In this document: piece by piece, positions 22,806 to 34,810 of the stretch | How the letters are laid out: each line of letters begins with the position of its first letter | Position numbering within the stretch: position 1 is the stretch's first letter | Source of the DNA: Embiotoca jacksoni | Taxonomy: Eukaryota; Chordata; Actinopteri; Embiotocidae | Assembly: GCA_022577435.1 (NCBI GenBank) | Contig: JAKOON010000008.1 | Span: 20,996,501 to 21,060,500, forward strand | Reading direction: 5' to 3' | Length of the DNA: 64,000 bases | Translations under genes and position numbers: made by a program | Notes under the pieces: generated by a model | Database searches by the model: none | Told to the model about the DNA's origin: nothing | Seen by the model: the letters and a program-made list of their open reading frames with translations, nothing else

Positions 22806-23826
22806 GGGCTGAGGATCTTCAAATACTGTTGAGTTCTCTACACGACTGCCTTGATGACGTGAAAAGCTGTATGTCACAATATTTTCTACAACTCAACTCA
22901 AGCAAATCAGAGATTCTTGTAATTGGTCCACCACACTTAACCAAACAAATCCACCCATCTGCTGGCCCGCTTGTAGAATTCATTACACCTGTTGCAAAAG
23001 AAATCTTGGGGTTTGGTTTGATAGCAATTTGAGTTTGGAACACCATATTACAAAGCTTGTGCAGTCCTGTTTCTATCACCTTTGAAATATCTCAAAAATC
23101 CATCCTGTCTTAACATTTCATGATGCTGAGACCATGATACATGCCTTCATCTACTCACACCTAGACTACTGCAACAGCCTCTTCACCTGCCTCAATCAAA
23201 AATCCATCAGTCGACTTCAAACTGTACAGAACTCAGCTGCCAGACTTTTAACCAAAACCAGGAAAAGGGACCAAATCTCACCTGTTTTAGCCTCCTCGCA
23301 CCGGCTCCCAGTATGTTTTAGAATTGATTTTAAGATTTTACTGTTGACTTTTAATGCTCTTCATGGTCTCTGTCCCTCCTATTCGGCTGACCTGATTGTT
23401 TCATACAACCCTGCCCGAAGTCTGAGATCCTCAGACAAAAAACGTTTATCAGTTCCGGAGACACGTCTTAAAACTAAAGGTGACAAAACATTTTCAGTCA
23501 CAGCCTCCAAGTTATGGAACGAGCTGCCTGAGGAAATAAGGTCTGCAGAGTCAGTGACATCTTTGAAGTCTCTTCTTAAAACACACTTTTATCGGAAAGC
23601 CTTTGCTGATTTTAGTTGATTTCAGTGATCGATTGTTATTTCTTTTATACCCTGTTTTAATTTGTTTTTCATTTGTTTTTATGATTGTTTTATATGATCA
23701 ATGTGCTGTTAAGACTTCTTAGAATTCAATTGTTGTTTTATTTTAATGGCTTATTTTATGTGAAGCACTTTCTAACTGAAGTTTAGAAAAGTGCTATCCA
23801 AATAAAAATTATTATTATTATTATTG
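22806..23826 (+). mobile_element. L2-like LINE 3' fragment ending in (TTA)n
   Basis: Plus-strand translation gives the C-terminal reverse-transcriptase region of an L2-group LINE: SKSEILVIGPP, then HLDYCNSLFTCLNQKSIS, RLLTKTRKRDQI and, near the end, KLWNELPEEIRSAESVTSLK with HFYRKAF. One frameshift lies near 23030. The 3' end reads GTGCTATCCAAATAAAAATT followed by ATTATTATT units, a typical L2-type tail. It is 5'-truncated and opposite in orientation to the fragments at 19540-21050. Confidence 0.82.
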
Positions 23827-23890
23827 TAGGCAAACTGTGAGTCCAACACAAGCTTTAAAATATTGAACATATGTAGAAAAATTCTAACTT

Positions 23891-23896
23891 TTTAAT
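23891..23896 (-). terminator. Candidate polyadenylation signal (ATTAAA) of the first IL-1R-like gene
   Basis: TTTAAT on the plus strand reads ATTAAA on the minus strand, about 90 nt past the stop codon of the receptor gene ending at 23987. Confidence 0.4.
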
Positions 23897-23986
23897 GAAT
23901 TTTGTTAAACTGCTATAAGTTGAATATGAATAGATTAGATGGTATGAAAGCAAACTACCTTTCATAGTTGCTAGAGTACAAAATAA

Positions 23987-26900
23987 TCATTCTGACTGCT
24001 CAATATTGCACTGGTTATAATCCTGCGTAGGTATATGAGGTAAAAGTCTTGGGGCAGGAAGGTAATAGCGTAGCTGCTTCCAGAAGGAGGAGGAGGGCGA
24101 CATGGAGCTCCTGCCCTTCCAGGTGACACAGTGTCCAGCCTCACTAAGACGTTGTAAAGCCTCTGGTAATGAACCTGTGCTCGAAACTTGTGCTGTGTTG
24201 ATGAGAACCAAGCGAGTCTTCCGCTCCACCAGCGCTGCATGGATGTCCTTCAGCAGGTCAGATCCTGGACCAGAACCAGGGGAGGTGGGAACCAAAACCA
24301 CCATCCGGCTTAGCTCTATGCAGTCCAACACTGCCACTGCTGCTGCTGCAGGCAACCAAAGTTCAGAACAAATTTGACTTGATTAATACTCGAAGATTAA
24401 GTTATATTCAAACATATGTAAACATAATACCATACCCTCCCCTGATGAGACATCACGATCAAAAAGACAGAGATTGTAACCAAATCTCTCCTCCAAAACC
24501 CTCTCCAGCCATCTTCTGTCATCTTCATTCAGTCCTGCGTCTGTGATGCTCTCGTAATACATCAAATAGGCATCGTAGCTTTTTCCATCTTCCCAAAAAC
24601 AACAAACACAGCAGCACTATGTTAGGAGTGGATATTGGTGAAGGTAGACAAAAACATGGATGTCGACACAAACAGGCAGTTAAAGAAAAAAATATCAACC
24701 TGTAACACAAAAGGACAAAAAGACAAAATTATAATTCCTACCTGAGGTTCTGCGATAGCAGCCAAGAGTGTCTCGCAGGAAAAGAGTGATGTTGATTTTA
24801 AACTTCACACAAACAACTATAGTTACAACAATCAGCACCACAGTGATGCAGAATACCAGGGGGAGGGACGAGGCACCTAGTGTAGGGAAATATTAGTTTG
24901 ATATTGATGGTAGTGTAAAGAACAAAACCCCTGAAACACAACTAAATACAATAGTGAATCTGTGTGTCTGTGTAACATACCTTTCTGGGTCAGGGTGATG
25001 GTGACAAAGCTTGGAAGTTGGTGGTCAGATTCCAGTTTACAGGTATATTGTTTTGACAGATCCTCATATGACACTTTTTGGAAAACTAAAGATGCTATCA
25101 TCTTTTGTTCCCGACTATTATTTTCACTGGAAAGGAAAGGAAAGGAAAAGAAAGGAAAGGATGTAAGAAGTTCCAGAAGCACATCTGTTATAATGTGTTG
25201 AGTGCTGATTGTAGCTACATACATTTGTGAATATCCCTCAAACGTAACTGTGGGAGTGTTGAATGTGTGTGAAATATTACCTTGTAAGAGTGTAGAATAC
25301 TGGTAGGCTGTTGTTTGTCTCCACAAATGATTTTCCACTTAACCAGAAAACCAAATCAAAGTCTGAATACAGAACAGCTTCACAATCAATCACCACTGTT
25401 GAGTCTAGAAAAAAAAGACACATTTTATATTTGATTAATTCTAAAGTTATAGCTGAATGTGTGTGTGTGCATATGAAATCTAGACAATAACTCACCTAAA
25501 ACTACATGAAATACACTGCTTTCTTGTGGTGATAGTATTTTTGATTTTCCATATTTTTCTGTCAAAGAAAGAGAGCAAACGTGTTAATATTTTTTAAAAA
25601 GTATATGAAACACTGATCATAAACATCTCCAAAAAGTGTTTTTCTTACTGCTTGGTTGGACATCAAGTACGACTGTAAAGGTCTTATTATATGTTTGACC
25701 ATGATACAGGTAAGACCTGGTGCAGGTGTAGCGTCCCCTGTCGTTTTTGTCCACACTCGAGAAGTTATTGCCTCTTGGTGATGACTCGCCCTCCTGACAG
25801 AGAAAATTAAGTTGACAATTTATTTCCAACACAACAACAATATTGTACAATCAAAACTCACTCACACTAAAAAAAAAAATCTGCTGTGTTTTAATACCTT
25901 GTGCCATATGATGCCATTGCTGGTTATATTAGGAGTATGTACACAAGGGACATTCACACTGGGGCAATACAATGTGCATGACTCTTGTGTGTAACACGTT
26001 GAGGAGTACTGGGTATTCTCGTCATACTCTCTGGACTGTGTTGCGTACACTGTCAACGTGAACCAGGACCAGCTGTGGGCAGTCCTGCACAATAAATGTG
26101 AAAGTAAAGAAAGATTTAAAGGTGCAATAGGTAAGATTTAGGTTCTGTCTTGTAATACCAGTTTGTATGTTAGGAGGCAACAGTGAGTCCAGGCAGTCTG
26201 TCAACAGTCTGGTTGGACTCCTTGTCTTGTTGCACGAATTACATTTAGGAGATATCTTGTTTTTTGATGATGATTGTAAAGTTAGATTGTAGTGACCAAG
26301 ATGAGGATGATTGATATTAAAAATGGTGATTGATTCAGCCTGCTTGCTTACCTCTACTTTTAGCAAGACCACAGAAGCAAGACAACAGCCACAACAACAC
26401 CATATATCTGCACCACTTGGGCTTGTTTTTTTTTGGCACAGTTTGTGTTTTGCAGCACCAAAGATTAGTGCAGTACAGTACCTTGCCAATAAAAAGTAAC
26501 CCTAATATGAACTCTTGTTTGCTGCTATTTTGCCAAGAGTTTCAGCCATCAGTGTGTTTCTGTTCCTCTTAATCAAACTTGAGGTTAGAATACATTATTT
26601 ATTCTTTCTCCCATGTTGGACGGAATTCAGACGACGCCGCAGTGACTCACTATTATTGCTTGTTGAGGTGGTCCAGGGCTAGGTGGTTGGCATGCTAACT
26701 TCTACATAAAGCTCTTCCACATAACTCTAAAAACTGATATTTCTTTACATTATGTTGATCATTTTTGCTACGGAGAACTCTTGCATGCGGCACCGTTGAG
26801 GTTCAGTTTACGAAACACCAGTTTTCCTCAGAGCCAAAGTGCCATTGCTACATCCAGATGTGTTATTGGCTGAAAGGACTTTGTGCTGGCCTCGCTGTAG

Positions 26901-29900
26901 AGATGGAGTCAGTGTGACGACCACAGACCTCTCGCCTGACGTTACGGCGAGCGTATGGCGTCACTTGTTGTCTGCAAACATTGTGACTAGTGTTACTTCT
27001 CTCTGCTATTTCAGCTTCTCTTCCTGAATTATACGTATCTTTAACTCTCTCCACACTTCTTCTAATCTCAAGTTGAAACTTCGCCCTTCTTGAACAATTC
27101 TACTGTTAAAACTTTGACCAACGTTCACTTAACTTGGGCGTTTTGGTACTGCTGGCTTAGCAGTTAGCAATGGCTTCCCCCTCTCCCTCCACCTCTTCTT
27201 GTTTTTTTCCTGCTCGGCGTGTCACACGTTTCGTGACGACCCTGCCTCCCTTAATTTTGATTTTGATTTTATACACTTTATTAATCCCCGAGGGGAAATT
27301 TCTTCACTACAGCAGGGGGGGCTCTCAGGGGGGAGCTGCTGCTGCAGCAGGCTGCCACTAGCACGGCGCCAGGTAACCTGACCTGAGGTGCGTGTTTTTG
27401 GATGATAGGAGGAAGCCGGAGAACCCGGAGAGAACCCACGCAAGCACAGGGAGAACATACAAACTCCGCACAGGAAGGCCCAGGACCGGATTCGAATCCG
27501 GAACCTTTTTGCTGTGAGGTGACAGTGCTAACCACTGCACCACCGTGCCGCCCATTGATAATGATAATGCTACCTGTAATAAATGTAGTGTAGTCAGGGC
27601 TCTGGAGGCCAGGGTCATAGAATTAGAATCAGGGAGGGGGTGCGCAGCTGCCCGGGGCTGCAGGCTTAGTTAGCCGGTCCCCCACAGATTTAGTGCCGAG
27701 TTCAGATAAAATGATGAGAGTGGGTGACTTTAACATTCATGTTGACGTTGGACAACGACGGCCTCAGTTCTACTTTTAGCTCATTATTAGATTCTGTAGG
27801 CTTTTCTCAGCATGTAAATAAACCCCGTCACCGTGGTAACCACACCCTTCATCTGGTTCTGTCGTATGGCATGGAAACTGAAAATGTAATTGTATTTCCT
27901 CAAAACCCTGTTTTGTCGGACCACTTCTTATAAGTGAAGTTATATATTATTGAAGTTACAATAATGGACTACACAGCATGTGGCAATAAATCCCACTACA
28001 GTAGACGTATGTCAGATGATGCCGTGGCCAAATTTAAGGAAGTAGTTACATCCTTATCCTCTTTGATGCCGTGTGTTAAAGCAGCGGAAGGCATCTCCGT
28101 CGACTTTAGTCCCACACAAGTGGATCATCTGATAGAAAACACTGCAGCATCTCTGCTACAACTCTAGATAATGTTGCCCCTCTGAAGAAGATTAATAAAG
28201 TAACTACCTAACCTAACCTAACCTAAGAGAGTAATGAACCAGAGGAAGTTGTCTCCGTGGTACAACTCAGAATTACGCTCTGCTAGGCAGGCGACTAGAA
28301 AGCTGGAAAGGAAATGGAGTTCCACTAATTTAGAAGAATTTCACCTGGACTGGAAGGATAGTCTAATATTATATAAGAAAGCTCTTCGTAAGGCCAGGAC
28401 TTTATATTATTCATCATTAATAGAGGACAAGAAGAACAACCCCAGGTTTCTTTTCAGCACTGTAGCCAGGCTGACAGAGTGACAGCTCAGTTGAGCCCTC
28501 TATTCCTTCAGCTCTCAGCAGTAATGACTTCATTAACTTCTTTACTAATCAAAATCTTACTATTGGGGAGAGAATCGGGCCGACCTTTCCTGCCACCGTC
28601 ACTGATGTGATGTTAAGCACAGCAGCCCTGGAAGCAACTGTAGGACCAGATGTAAACTTGGAAAATGTCTCTTCTGTTGAGCTCTCTGAGTTAACTAGAA
28701 TTATTTCTTCATCTGGATCCTCTAGCTGTCTGTTAGATCCCATCCCAACTAAACTTTTTAAGGAAGTCTTTCCTTTAATTAATACTTCAATATTAGATCA
28801 GATCAACCTATCTATTGTAACCGGCTATGTACCGCAGTGTCATGAAAGAGCAGTTGCATGACTTTTGTTTATCTTTCACATCACCATAATGTCAAATAAT
28901 TAGCACAATGGTGCAGTGCAATTTTAAAAGCTGTTGCAGAATGATGTTCGATAAGACAACAATCTTTAAAAGTAATCAAAAGACCAAACTTAACTTTGGA
29001 TTAGTTTAGGAGTGTTTAGATCTTACCCAGGAGAGCATGAGTAATTCCCCTGATGGTTTACAGAGGCTCTGAGAATAACAAGACTCCTCCCGTGGACCAG
29101 CAGATCCATCTGCCTCGGCTCATCTGATGTTGACATGTCAGTCAGATTCATGTGCTCGGTGGTGTGACTGGTCCAGAAGACGTCTGCCTCGTTATCATTG
29201 TGCAAACCGCATTGAGGACAATGGAGCACCACCATCTCACCTGCTTTGGCATGTAACATCTGCGTTTTCAGTGGATACACACCTACAAATGAATGTCAAC
29301 ATTTTGTGTTTATTTTCCTGTGTAAAACTCCAGCAGCTATGCATGTTCTGCATTTCTATCATTATTTTATATCGAGCATAAATAGTACTCAATTTATTTG
29401 TCATTATTTCCCTTCCCCCTTGTTCTTTCCACTTGCAAACATGCAGTATACAAACTCACACAACTCCATATATATATCCACATTATTCAGTGTCTGTTTT
29501 ACGGTCTTTGTGTTCTTTTTTGTCTCATGCTCTTTTTGCATTCATTTTGTTATATTTCACCAACAAAAGAGAAAGAAAAAGGAACAAAATAAAAGGGAAT
29601 TTCCCAGAATTACTTTTCCTTTTCCTTTCAAAGTTGTGTTGTGATAACACATACCTGCTTCTAACTACCCTTTATTTACATTTCAGCAACATGTTTTCTC
29701 AGCGATGAGGAAGCCTTTGAGTAGCTTTGATCCAGGGTCTTAATTAAGTTCTGGCCAGATAGTTTTATCCCTGAAAATCCCTTTGTGAAAGAGTTTAGGA
29801 GATATTACGAAAGATTTTGAGCAATCTGACCACTTCCAGTTTTCTTGGTCTTGTGTTTTCCCTCTAAAAGGAATTTACTTAAACTCTGTGGAAAAACTCA

Positions 29901-30853
29901 ATACTTATGAATGCTTGTTCATGCTCTCTGGCAAGTCACGACACAAATATCTCACAATCCTAAAACTGTGCAGTTTAAATTTGAAATACCTTCTGCAGAA
30001 TGTTAAAAGTAACACAAAAACTTGGCTGACATCAAAGTATACAAGCATGAGGTCGAAGAGCAAATCTTTGGTTTAGTGGTTCCCTACGGTAAAATATTCA
30101 GACACCCTGCAAAGGGTCACAGAATAAATCTGATGGGTTGTGAGATGAAGGGCAATCTACCTGTATTAATCTTATGGATTTGTATTGTCTTTATGGCAAA
30201 AATATTGAATAATTTAATTATTTTGGCCTATTAATTTAAACCATTAGGTAAGAACTGTCTCTTTAGTGGAACTGCTAACAACTCAAAAACCTCTGAAAAG
30301 TGACGAGGGACCCTGAGTAAAGAAGTCTGAAACCACTGTTTTATTTGAACAGTTTACATTTTTTTATGTAAAATATTAATCAGAAAAGCACACATCAAAT
30401 ACGAGTATAAGTTTAAAATGAAAAGTGCAATTTATCAAGCTATTCGATGGTTTATGTTTTATTTAATGGTCCGGCTCTGAACTACATAGTCGATACATAT
30501 TCAAAATGTCTATAAAATATGCTATAGCCTATAAATAAAGTTGCCTTGCCTCTGAGAAAAAGTTGAACTTGAAGAATGTGAAGTATAGTACCTCAAGTTC
30601 AACACTGGAGAAAATATACACTTAGCACTGGTAAATAAACAATGAACTCCACATCTAATGTAATAATTTGTGAATATTTTACACCATACAGAATCTGGGT
30701 TGATCTATAAATTTACCAACTTTAAAAAAAAATATTGTTCAACCTGTATAATTATTTATTAAAATAGAAGTGTTATAATGAAGTCTCTCACTTACCTGTC
30801 AATAATGTGAAGAGGGCAAGCAGAAGGGCCACACTTATTTTCACCGTCATCAT
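23987..30853 (-). CDS. IL-1 receptor family protein (IL1R1/IL1RL1/IL18R1-like), 10 coding exons, 541 aa
   Basis: Cell-surface receptor with three Ig domains and a cytoplasmic TIR domain. Exons in transcription order: 30853-30796, 29282-29027, 26084-25898, 25793-25649, 25558-25496, 25404-25281, 25126-24981, 24876-24742, 24588-24436, 24345-23987. The sum is 1626 nt, an exact multiple of three, with consistent phases. Signal peptide about 1-19 (MMTVKISVALLLALFTLLTG), Ig domains to about 326 (VLHCPQCG...GNYSC; IIWHK...GRYTC; DLVFWLSG...KQYTC), TM about 330-352 (PLVFCITVVLIVVTIVVCV), TIR about 372-525. Box 1 is SYDAYLM, box 2 GYNLCLFDRDVSSGEG (Pro of the usual RDxxPG is Ser), box 3 FWKQLRYYLP. It is a close paralogue of the middle gene, with the same exon plan. 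Which named IL-1R it matches is unresolved. The second intron holds LINE sequence. Confidence 0.9.
25127..25162. repeat. (GGAAA)n purine microsatellite abutting a splice acceptor
   Basis: GGAAAGGAAAGGAAAGGAAA and following similar units on the plus strand, i.e. (TTTCC)n on the coding strand, ending directly at the CCAG acceptor of the exon 25126-24981. Confidence 0.9.
27240..27565. repeat. Fish LINE/SINE-type 3' region repeat
   Basis: The words TTTATTAATCCCCGAGGGGA, GGAGGAAGCCGGAGAACCCG and ACCCACGCAAGCACAGGGAG, ending GCTAACCACTGCACCACCGT, form a very common dispersed sequence of teleost genomes. It lies in the large intron 2 of the first receptor gene. It contains a 16-bp palindrome (ccggattcgaatccgg, 27486-27501). 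Confidence 0.7.
27700..28862 (+). mobile_element. L2-like LINE internal fragment, antisense in the receptor intron
   Basis: Consecutive plus-strand pieces match the order of an L2-group LINE ORF2: end of endonuclease (SVGFSQHVNKPRHRGNHTLH ... SDHF), the linker (KLSPWYNSELRSARQATRKL ... LYYSSLIEDKKNNPRFLF) and the start of reverse transcriptase (SCLLDPIPTKLFKEVFPLI ... TGYVPQ). Frames are broken by indels and stops near 27933, 28167 and 28482. It is truncated at both ends, ending abruptly at about 28862. Confidence 0.82.
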
Positions 30854-31867
30854 TGTCGGCTAACACCTCACATCTAGAGTGAACAGTCGGACAAACACAT
30901 GAATGCGATCAGCATCTGCAGGATGAGCATCTCTAGCTGGGTTGACCTCCTGCTATTCGAAACTGAAAGCACAGTTGCAACATATACTGAAAACCCCCTT
31001 AGTTGTGACATACTTCAGTAACCTTAAAGTAAACAGTCTGGATACATATTTCCTTTTCATATTTACATTAGACTTTTAAGATTTGTAAGCCGACCAGAAA
31101 TGAAAGTTAAAAATGAATAAATAGCCTATGTCAATTAGGCTGCGTATGGCGATATTTGTGTTTCGTTTAATAAACGGAAACAGGTGCATGTATGAGTCAG
31201 ATGTATGTTATTCGCCATCTTTTACAGCATATGTGGATGAGGAGAGGCTGCTTCTAGATAAGTACGACCAGTGTGTGGCAGCTGCAGTCATCCAGTTCGT
31301 GGAATTCCTCGACGCACTACGTCCTGACGTATTTCGCAAGATGTGGTTCCTGAGCTCTTCTACATTTTGCTGACTGGGCTACCTTTTTACTTAAGTAAAA
31401 TTTTGGATACAGGACTTCTACTTGTAAAGTATTTTTTCATTATGGTAGGCTATCAAGTCAACGAGTACCTCTTCCACCACTGATTATTACCATTATTATA
31501 AGCAACTGAGATAAATGTAATTTGGAATAATAATAGCTTATACCAAATAACATTAAGGTTATTAAAAACGTTTACTCATGCTAAATCAAATAAATACCAA
31601 TGTGCACCCTCCTGAAAACACCTTTTCTGTCTATACTCGTCATTATGATGACAGTTACCGGATTCAACCTGCTTTATTCTAGTTGAGGACGCATTGTGCT
31701 CTGGAAACCAGGCCGGCTGGTGCGCGCCCTGCGGGGGTTCATTGCTAAGGGCAACCGGCTCTCAAGTCTTAAGCTCCGGGAGTTGCAGACAAGCAGGGAG
31801 AAGAAAGGATTTCGAGAAACGTTTTAAAGCTTCATCCAGTGCGGATCTTTGCTGCGGATTAACAGAG
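30854..31867. promoter_or_regulatory. Divergent intergenic region between the IL-1R-like gene and ccdc81
   Basis: About 1 kb separates the two start codons, transcribed away from each other, so both promoters should lie here. The ccdc81-proximal 180 bp are GC-rich (ccggctggtgcgcgccctgc) without a clear TATA box. An open stretch 31128-31373 (e.g. AAVIQFVEFLDALRPDVFRK) is preceded by an acceptor-like TTTTACAG, but I recognise no protein in it. Confidence 0.55.
31741..31755 (+). promoter_or_regulatory. Candidate RFX X-box upstream of ccdc81
   Basis: ATTGCTAAGGGCAAC fits the X-box consensus RYYNYY-N(1-3)-RRNRAC with a 3-nt spacer, and GGCAAC is a perfect half site. It lies 113 bp before the ccdc81 ATG. 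RFX factors with X-boxes control many ciliary genes, which fits the role of CCDC81; occupancy is inference. Confidence 0.5.
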
Positions 31868-32188
31868 ATGACGGACATACTGCGGCTGGTGTCAGAGGAG
31901 GACAGAAGGACTTTAACTGTTCTCTCTCAGCTCTCTAAAAACGGTCGGAATAATCTTTTCTTTTTATGAGTGACACTGTGGTAAACTGTTTATCCAGCCG
32001 CTGGGACTTTATGTTGAAGCCTGTACAGAGCTAATAAAGTGAGCATGAGTCATTCAAGACGTCTCCATGTCGTCATAAACAATCTTATTGTTTGTTTTTC
32101 CAGATATTGAGTGTATTTGGGCAGAAGTATCAGGCTACATTGAACGTCAGATGGTTTTACAGAAGGTAGGTCTTTCTGCCTGTCAAAA

Positions 32189-32226
<38 letters not shown>

Positions 32227-34779
32227 TGATTGATTGATCTAGGGGGTCCATGTGGCAGGACTGGGAACCTTCACCTTCTCTCAGCAGAAGTTGGACATAG
32301 GAAACAAGTTCTCAGTGATCCAACGACCCATCTTTGTCCCTGCTGGGAAACTAGTCCAGTCTCTGGGTTTAAAGCAGACCAGGCCACTGGCTGCAGGTGA
32401 CAAACTTTAATATTTGTAAAGAATGAATTGTTATCACTTTCAGATGATGCTCAATCTATAAAGGGTCTATAAATCGCAATTAATTGATTTATCATTGATT
32501 AATGCATAATTTACAAATTTTTTGCAGCTCAAGCTATTTGTTTGACTGTTATCGCAGCACAATGCTAAATACTCTGTAAAAAGAAAATATTGACATTTTA
32601 GAAAATATGCTCAATTAACTTCTGTGCTAAGAGTAAAATGAGAAGATGCGCAGCACTCTCAGATTTATATGTTAAATGTTATCCGAATAGTTCAGCACAG
32701 GTACTCAAACAAGGAAGAGACAGGGGGCAACAAAATAAAGGCACATCTAAAGCTCACAAAATTAATACATTGTATCTCATTTGTTTAATCCATGAATTTG
32801 TGTGTGTCCCTTGCAGCAACACACCTACCAGTGGTGCAACTAAACTTTACCGCTGTTTCACGAGAGTCACCTTTCAGTCGTGTTGTAGTGGAGGGCTGCG
32901 TTAGAGAAACTCTTCTGCTGCTCTTCAGAGCTTTGGCCTCAGACAAAAACGTATTCCTCACCTTTGAGGGAATTGGAGTTCTGTCCTTTAAGAACAACAA
33001 GGTGGATCAACTCCTCACAATCTGTTTCTTTTGCTGTGATTCGCTTCACTGTGGTTCATCATCAAATCTAACCTTAATTTAATTCATTTCAAAGGTCCAG
33101 ATGAAATTCAACAGAGATTTCATTAATGCCATGGATGGAACTGGAAGGCTGCTGTTAGTCTTTAACAATGTGAGTAAAAAAGTGTGTTAGCATGTTACAG
33201 CATGTAATGAATGTCGCGTATGTTTATTCATTAAGATTTTGGGTATTTTTGCCCTTTCAGAGACCTGGGAGCAGTGTTTCCTTACTGTCTGGGGGACTGT
33301 CCGGGCTTCAAAGGCCACAGACTGCCAACCCCCTCACGCTGCCAACTGTCTGCTCTCCTCTGTCAGACAACAAAGCTGGTAACAAAGATGGATGGTGCTC
33401 ATCACCAGCTCCAGACCAGAGGAACGCAGGAGGTGAAAGAGCCTTTTGCACAATGCTGACAATTAGGGTTGCGGTTTGACAGCACTTTAATGAATCCAAA
33501 TTAAGTACTGAGTGAAATCCAAATCCTTTCAAATCTCTGATCACCGTCCTGCAAAGAAATAGACATTTGTTCTTTACAGCGAGGACGAGCTGTTACAGTT
33601 GAAATTTGATTGTTCCTGAAATTTAAAATGGTAGCAATAATGTTAACTCTCATTTATATTAAAGGCAGAAAAATGCTTCAGCTGTTTGGAGGACTTGCTA
33701 TCACTGCCATTTGCTTAGCATAGAAAACAGTTATCGGCTCTGTTTATTTACAGTTATTTGGCTCTGTCCAAAGATAAAAACATAACCCCTGCAACCTAAA
33801 TTTTTTTGTAAAAAAAATACGAATTAACATATTGTATAAAAATGACTATTTGTGGTTTTAAAGCTATGTGCCAAACTATTACTTTGTAAAAAAAACACTG
33901 ACTTCCAGGAGTCTCCCAACTTTATGCTAAGCTAAGTAAACTGTTTCCTCGTTATAGCTTTGTATTTATCATACAGACTGAGAGTGGTATTAATTTTGTC
34001 ATTCAAGTTACAGCAGGAAAGCCAATAAACGTATTTCCCAAAATGCCGAACTGTCCCTTTAAGCGGTGTCGTTGCACTTGAGGATTAACTGGTTGCACCA
34101 GCCATTTGAGGTAGAGCACATGTTCTCATGTTACACAAAAAGCTTCTCTTTCAGTTTACTGTAGCTACTATAGAATATGTTTAAGAACAGATTATGTGAT
34201 TTGAGCTTTATGAGCACAGGCATTTTCTGAACTTCAAAGTGGCTGCAGAATCAAAACCAGAATGAATCGGGTATAACAGAGGTTGAGATACAACAGAGAA
34301 GAATAGCTATTGAGTGCAGTCTGACTCAGTAACAACCAATTTGGAGCTGCCATTATGAAGAGTGAGGTGGGTGCCGTTGTGTCCAACAGCAGTGAACCTA
34401 CTCAGAGAGTTGTGTGTCTCTACAGAAGTTCCCCAACAGAGAGAATCTAAATTCCATCAGACTCTGCAGCCTGCCAAGATGAAATCTGTCAGCCTGTCTG
34501 AAGAACCGAATCCAAAACCCCCTATGGAGGCCACAGACAAGTACTCCACACACAAAGATACAACACTACACAGACAGACAAGCACACAGACTCAGTGGAG
34601 TGGTTCAGCTTGCACTGCATGGAGCTGTTGTTTGCAGGTAGATGAGTCAGTGAGAGCTGAGAGCTCAGTGGTGGTCCATATTGTTCCTGCGCCCCGAGGC
34701 AGCTTCCAGCTCCATCAATGATGCACAACCACCTGTGGGACAGATTCTTTCTCTGTCGTCAACCTCCATGCACTGTCAG

Positions 34780-34810
<31 letters not shown>

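Noticed and set aside
27486..27505. tRNA B-box-like GATTCGAATCC
   Set aside because: Lies in a common fish repeat and is part of a palindrome; no matching A box or cloverleaf seen.
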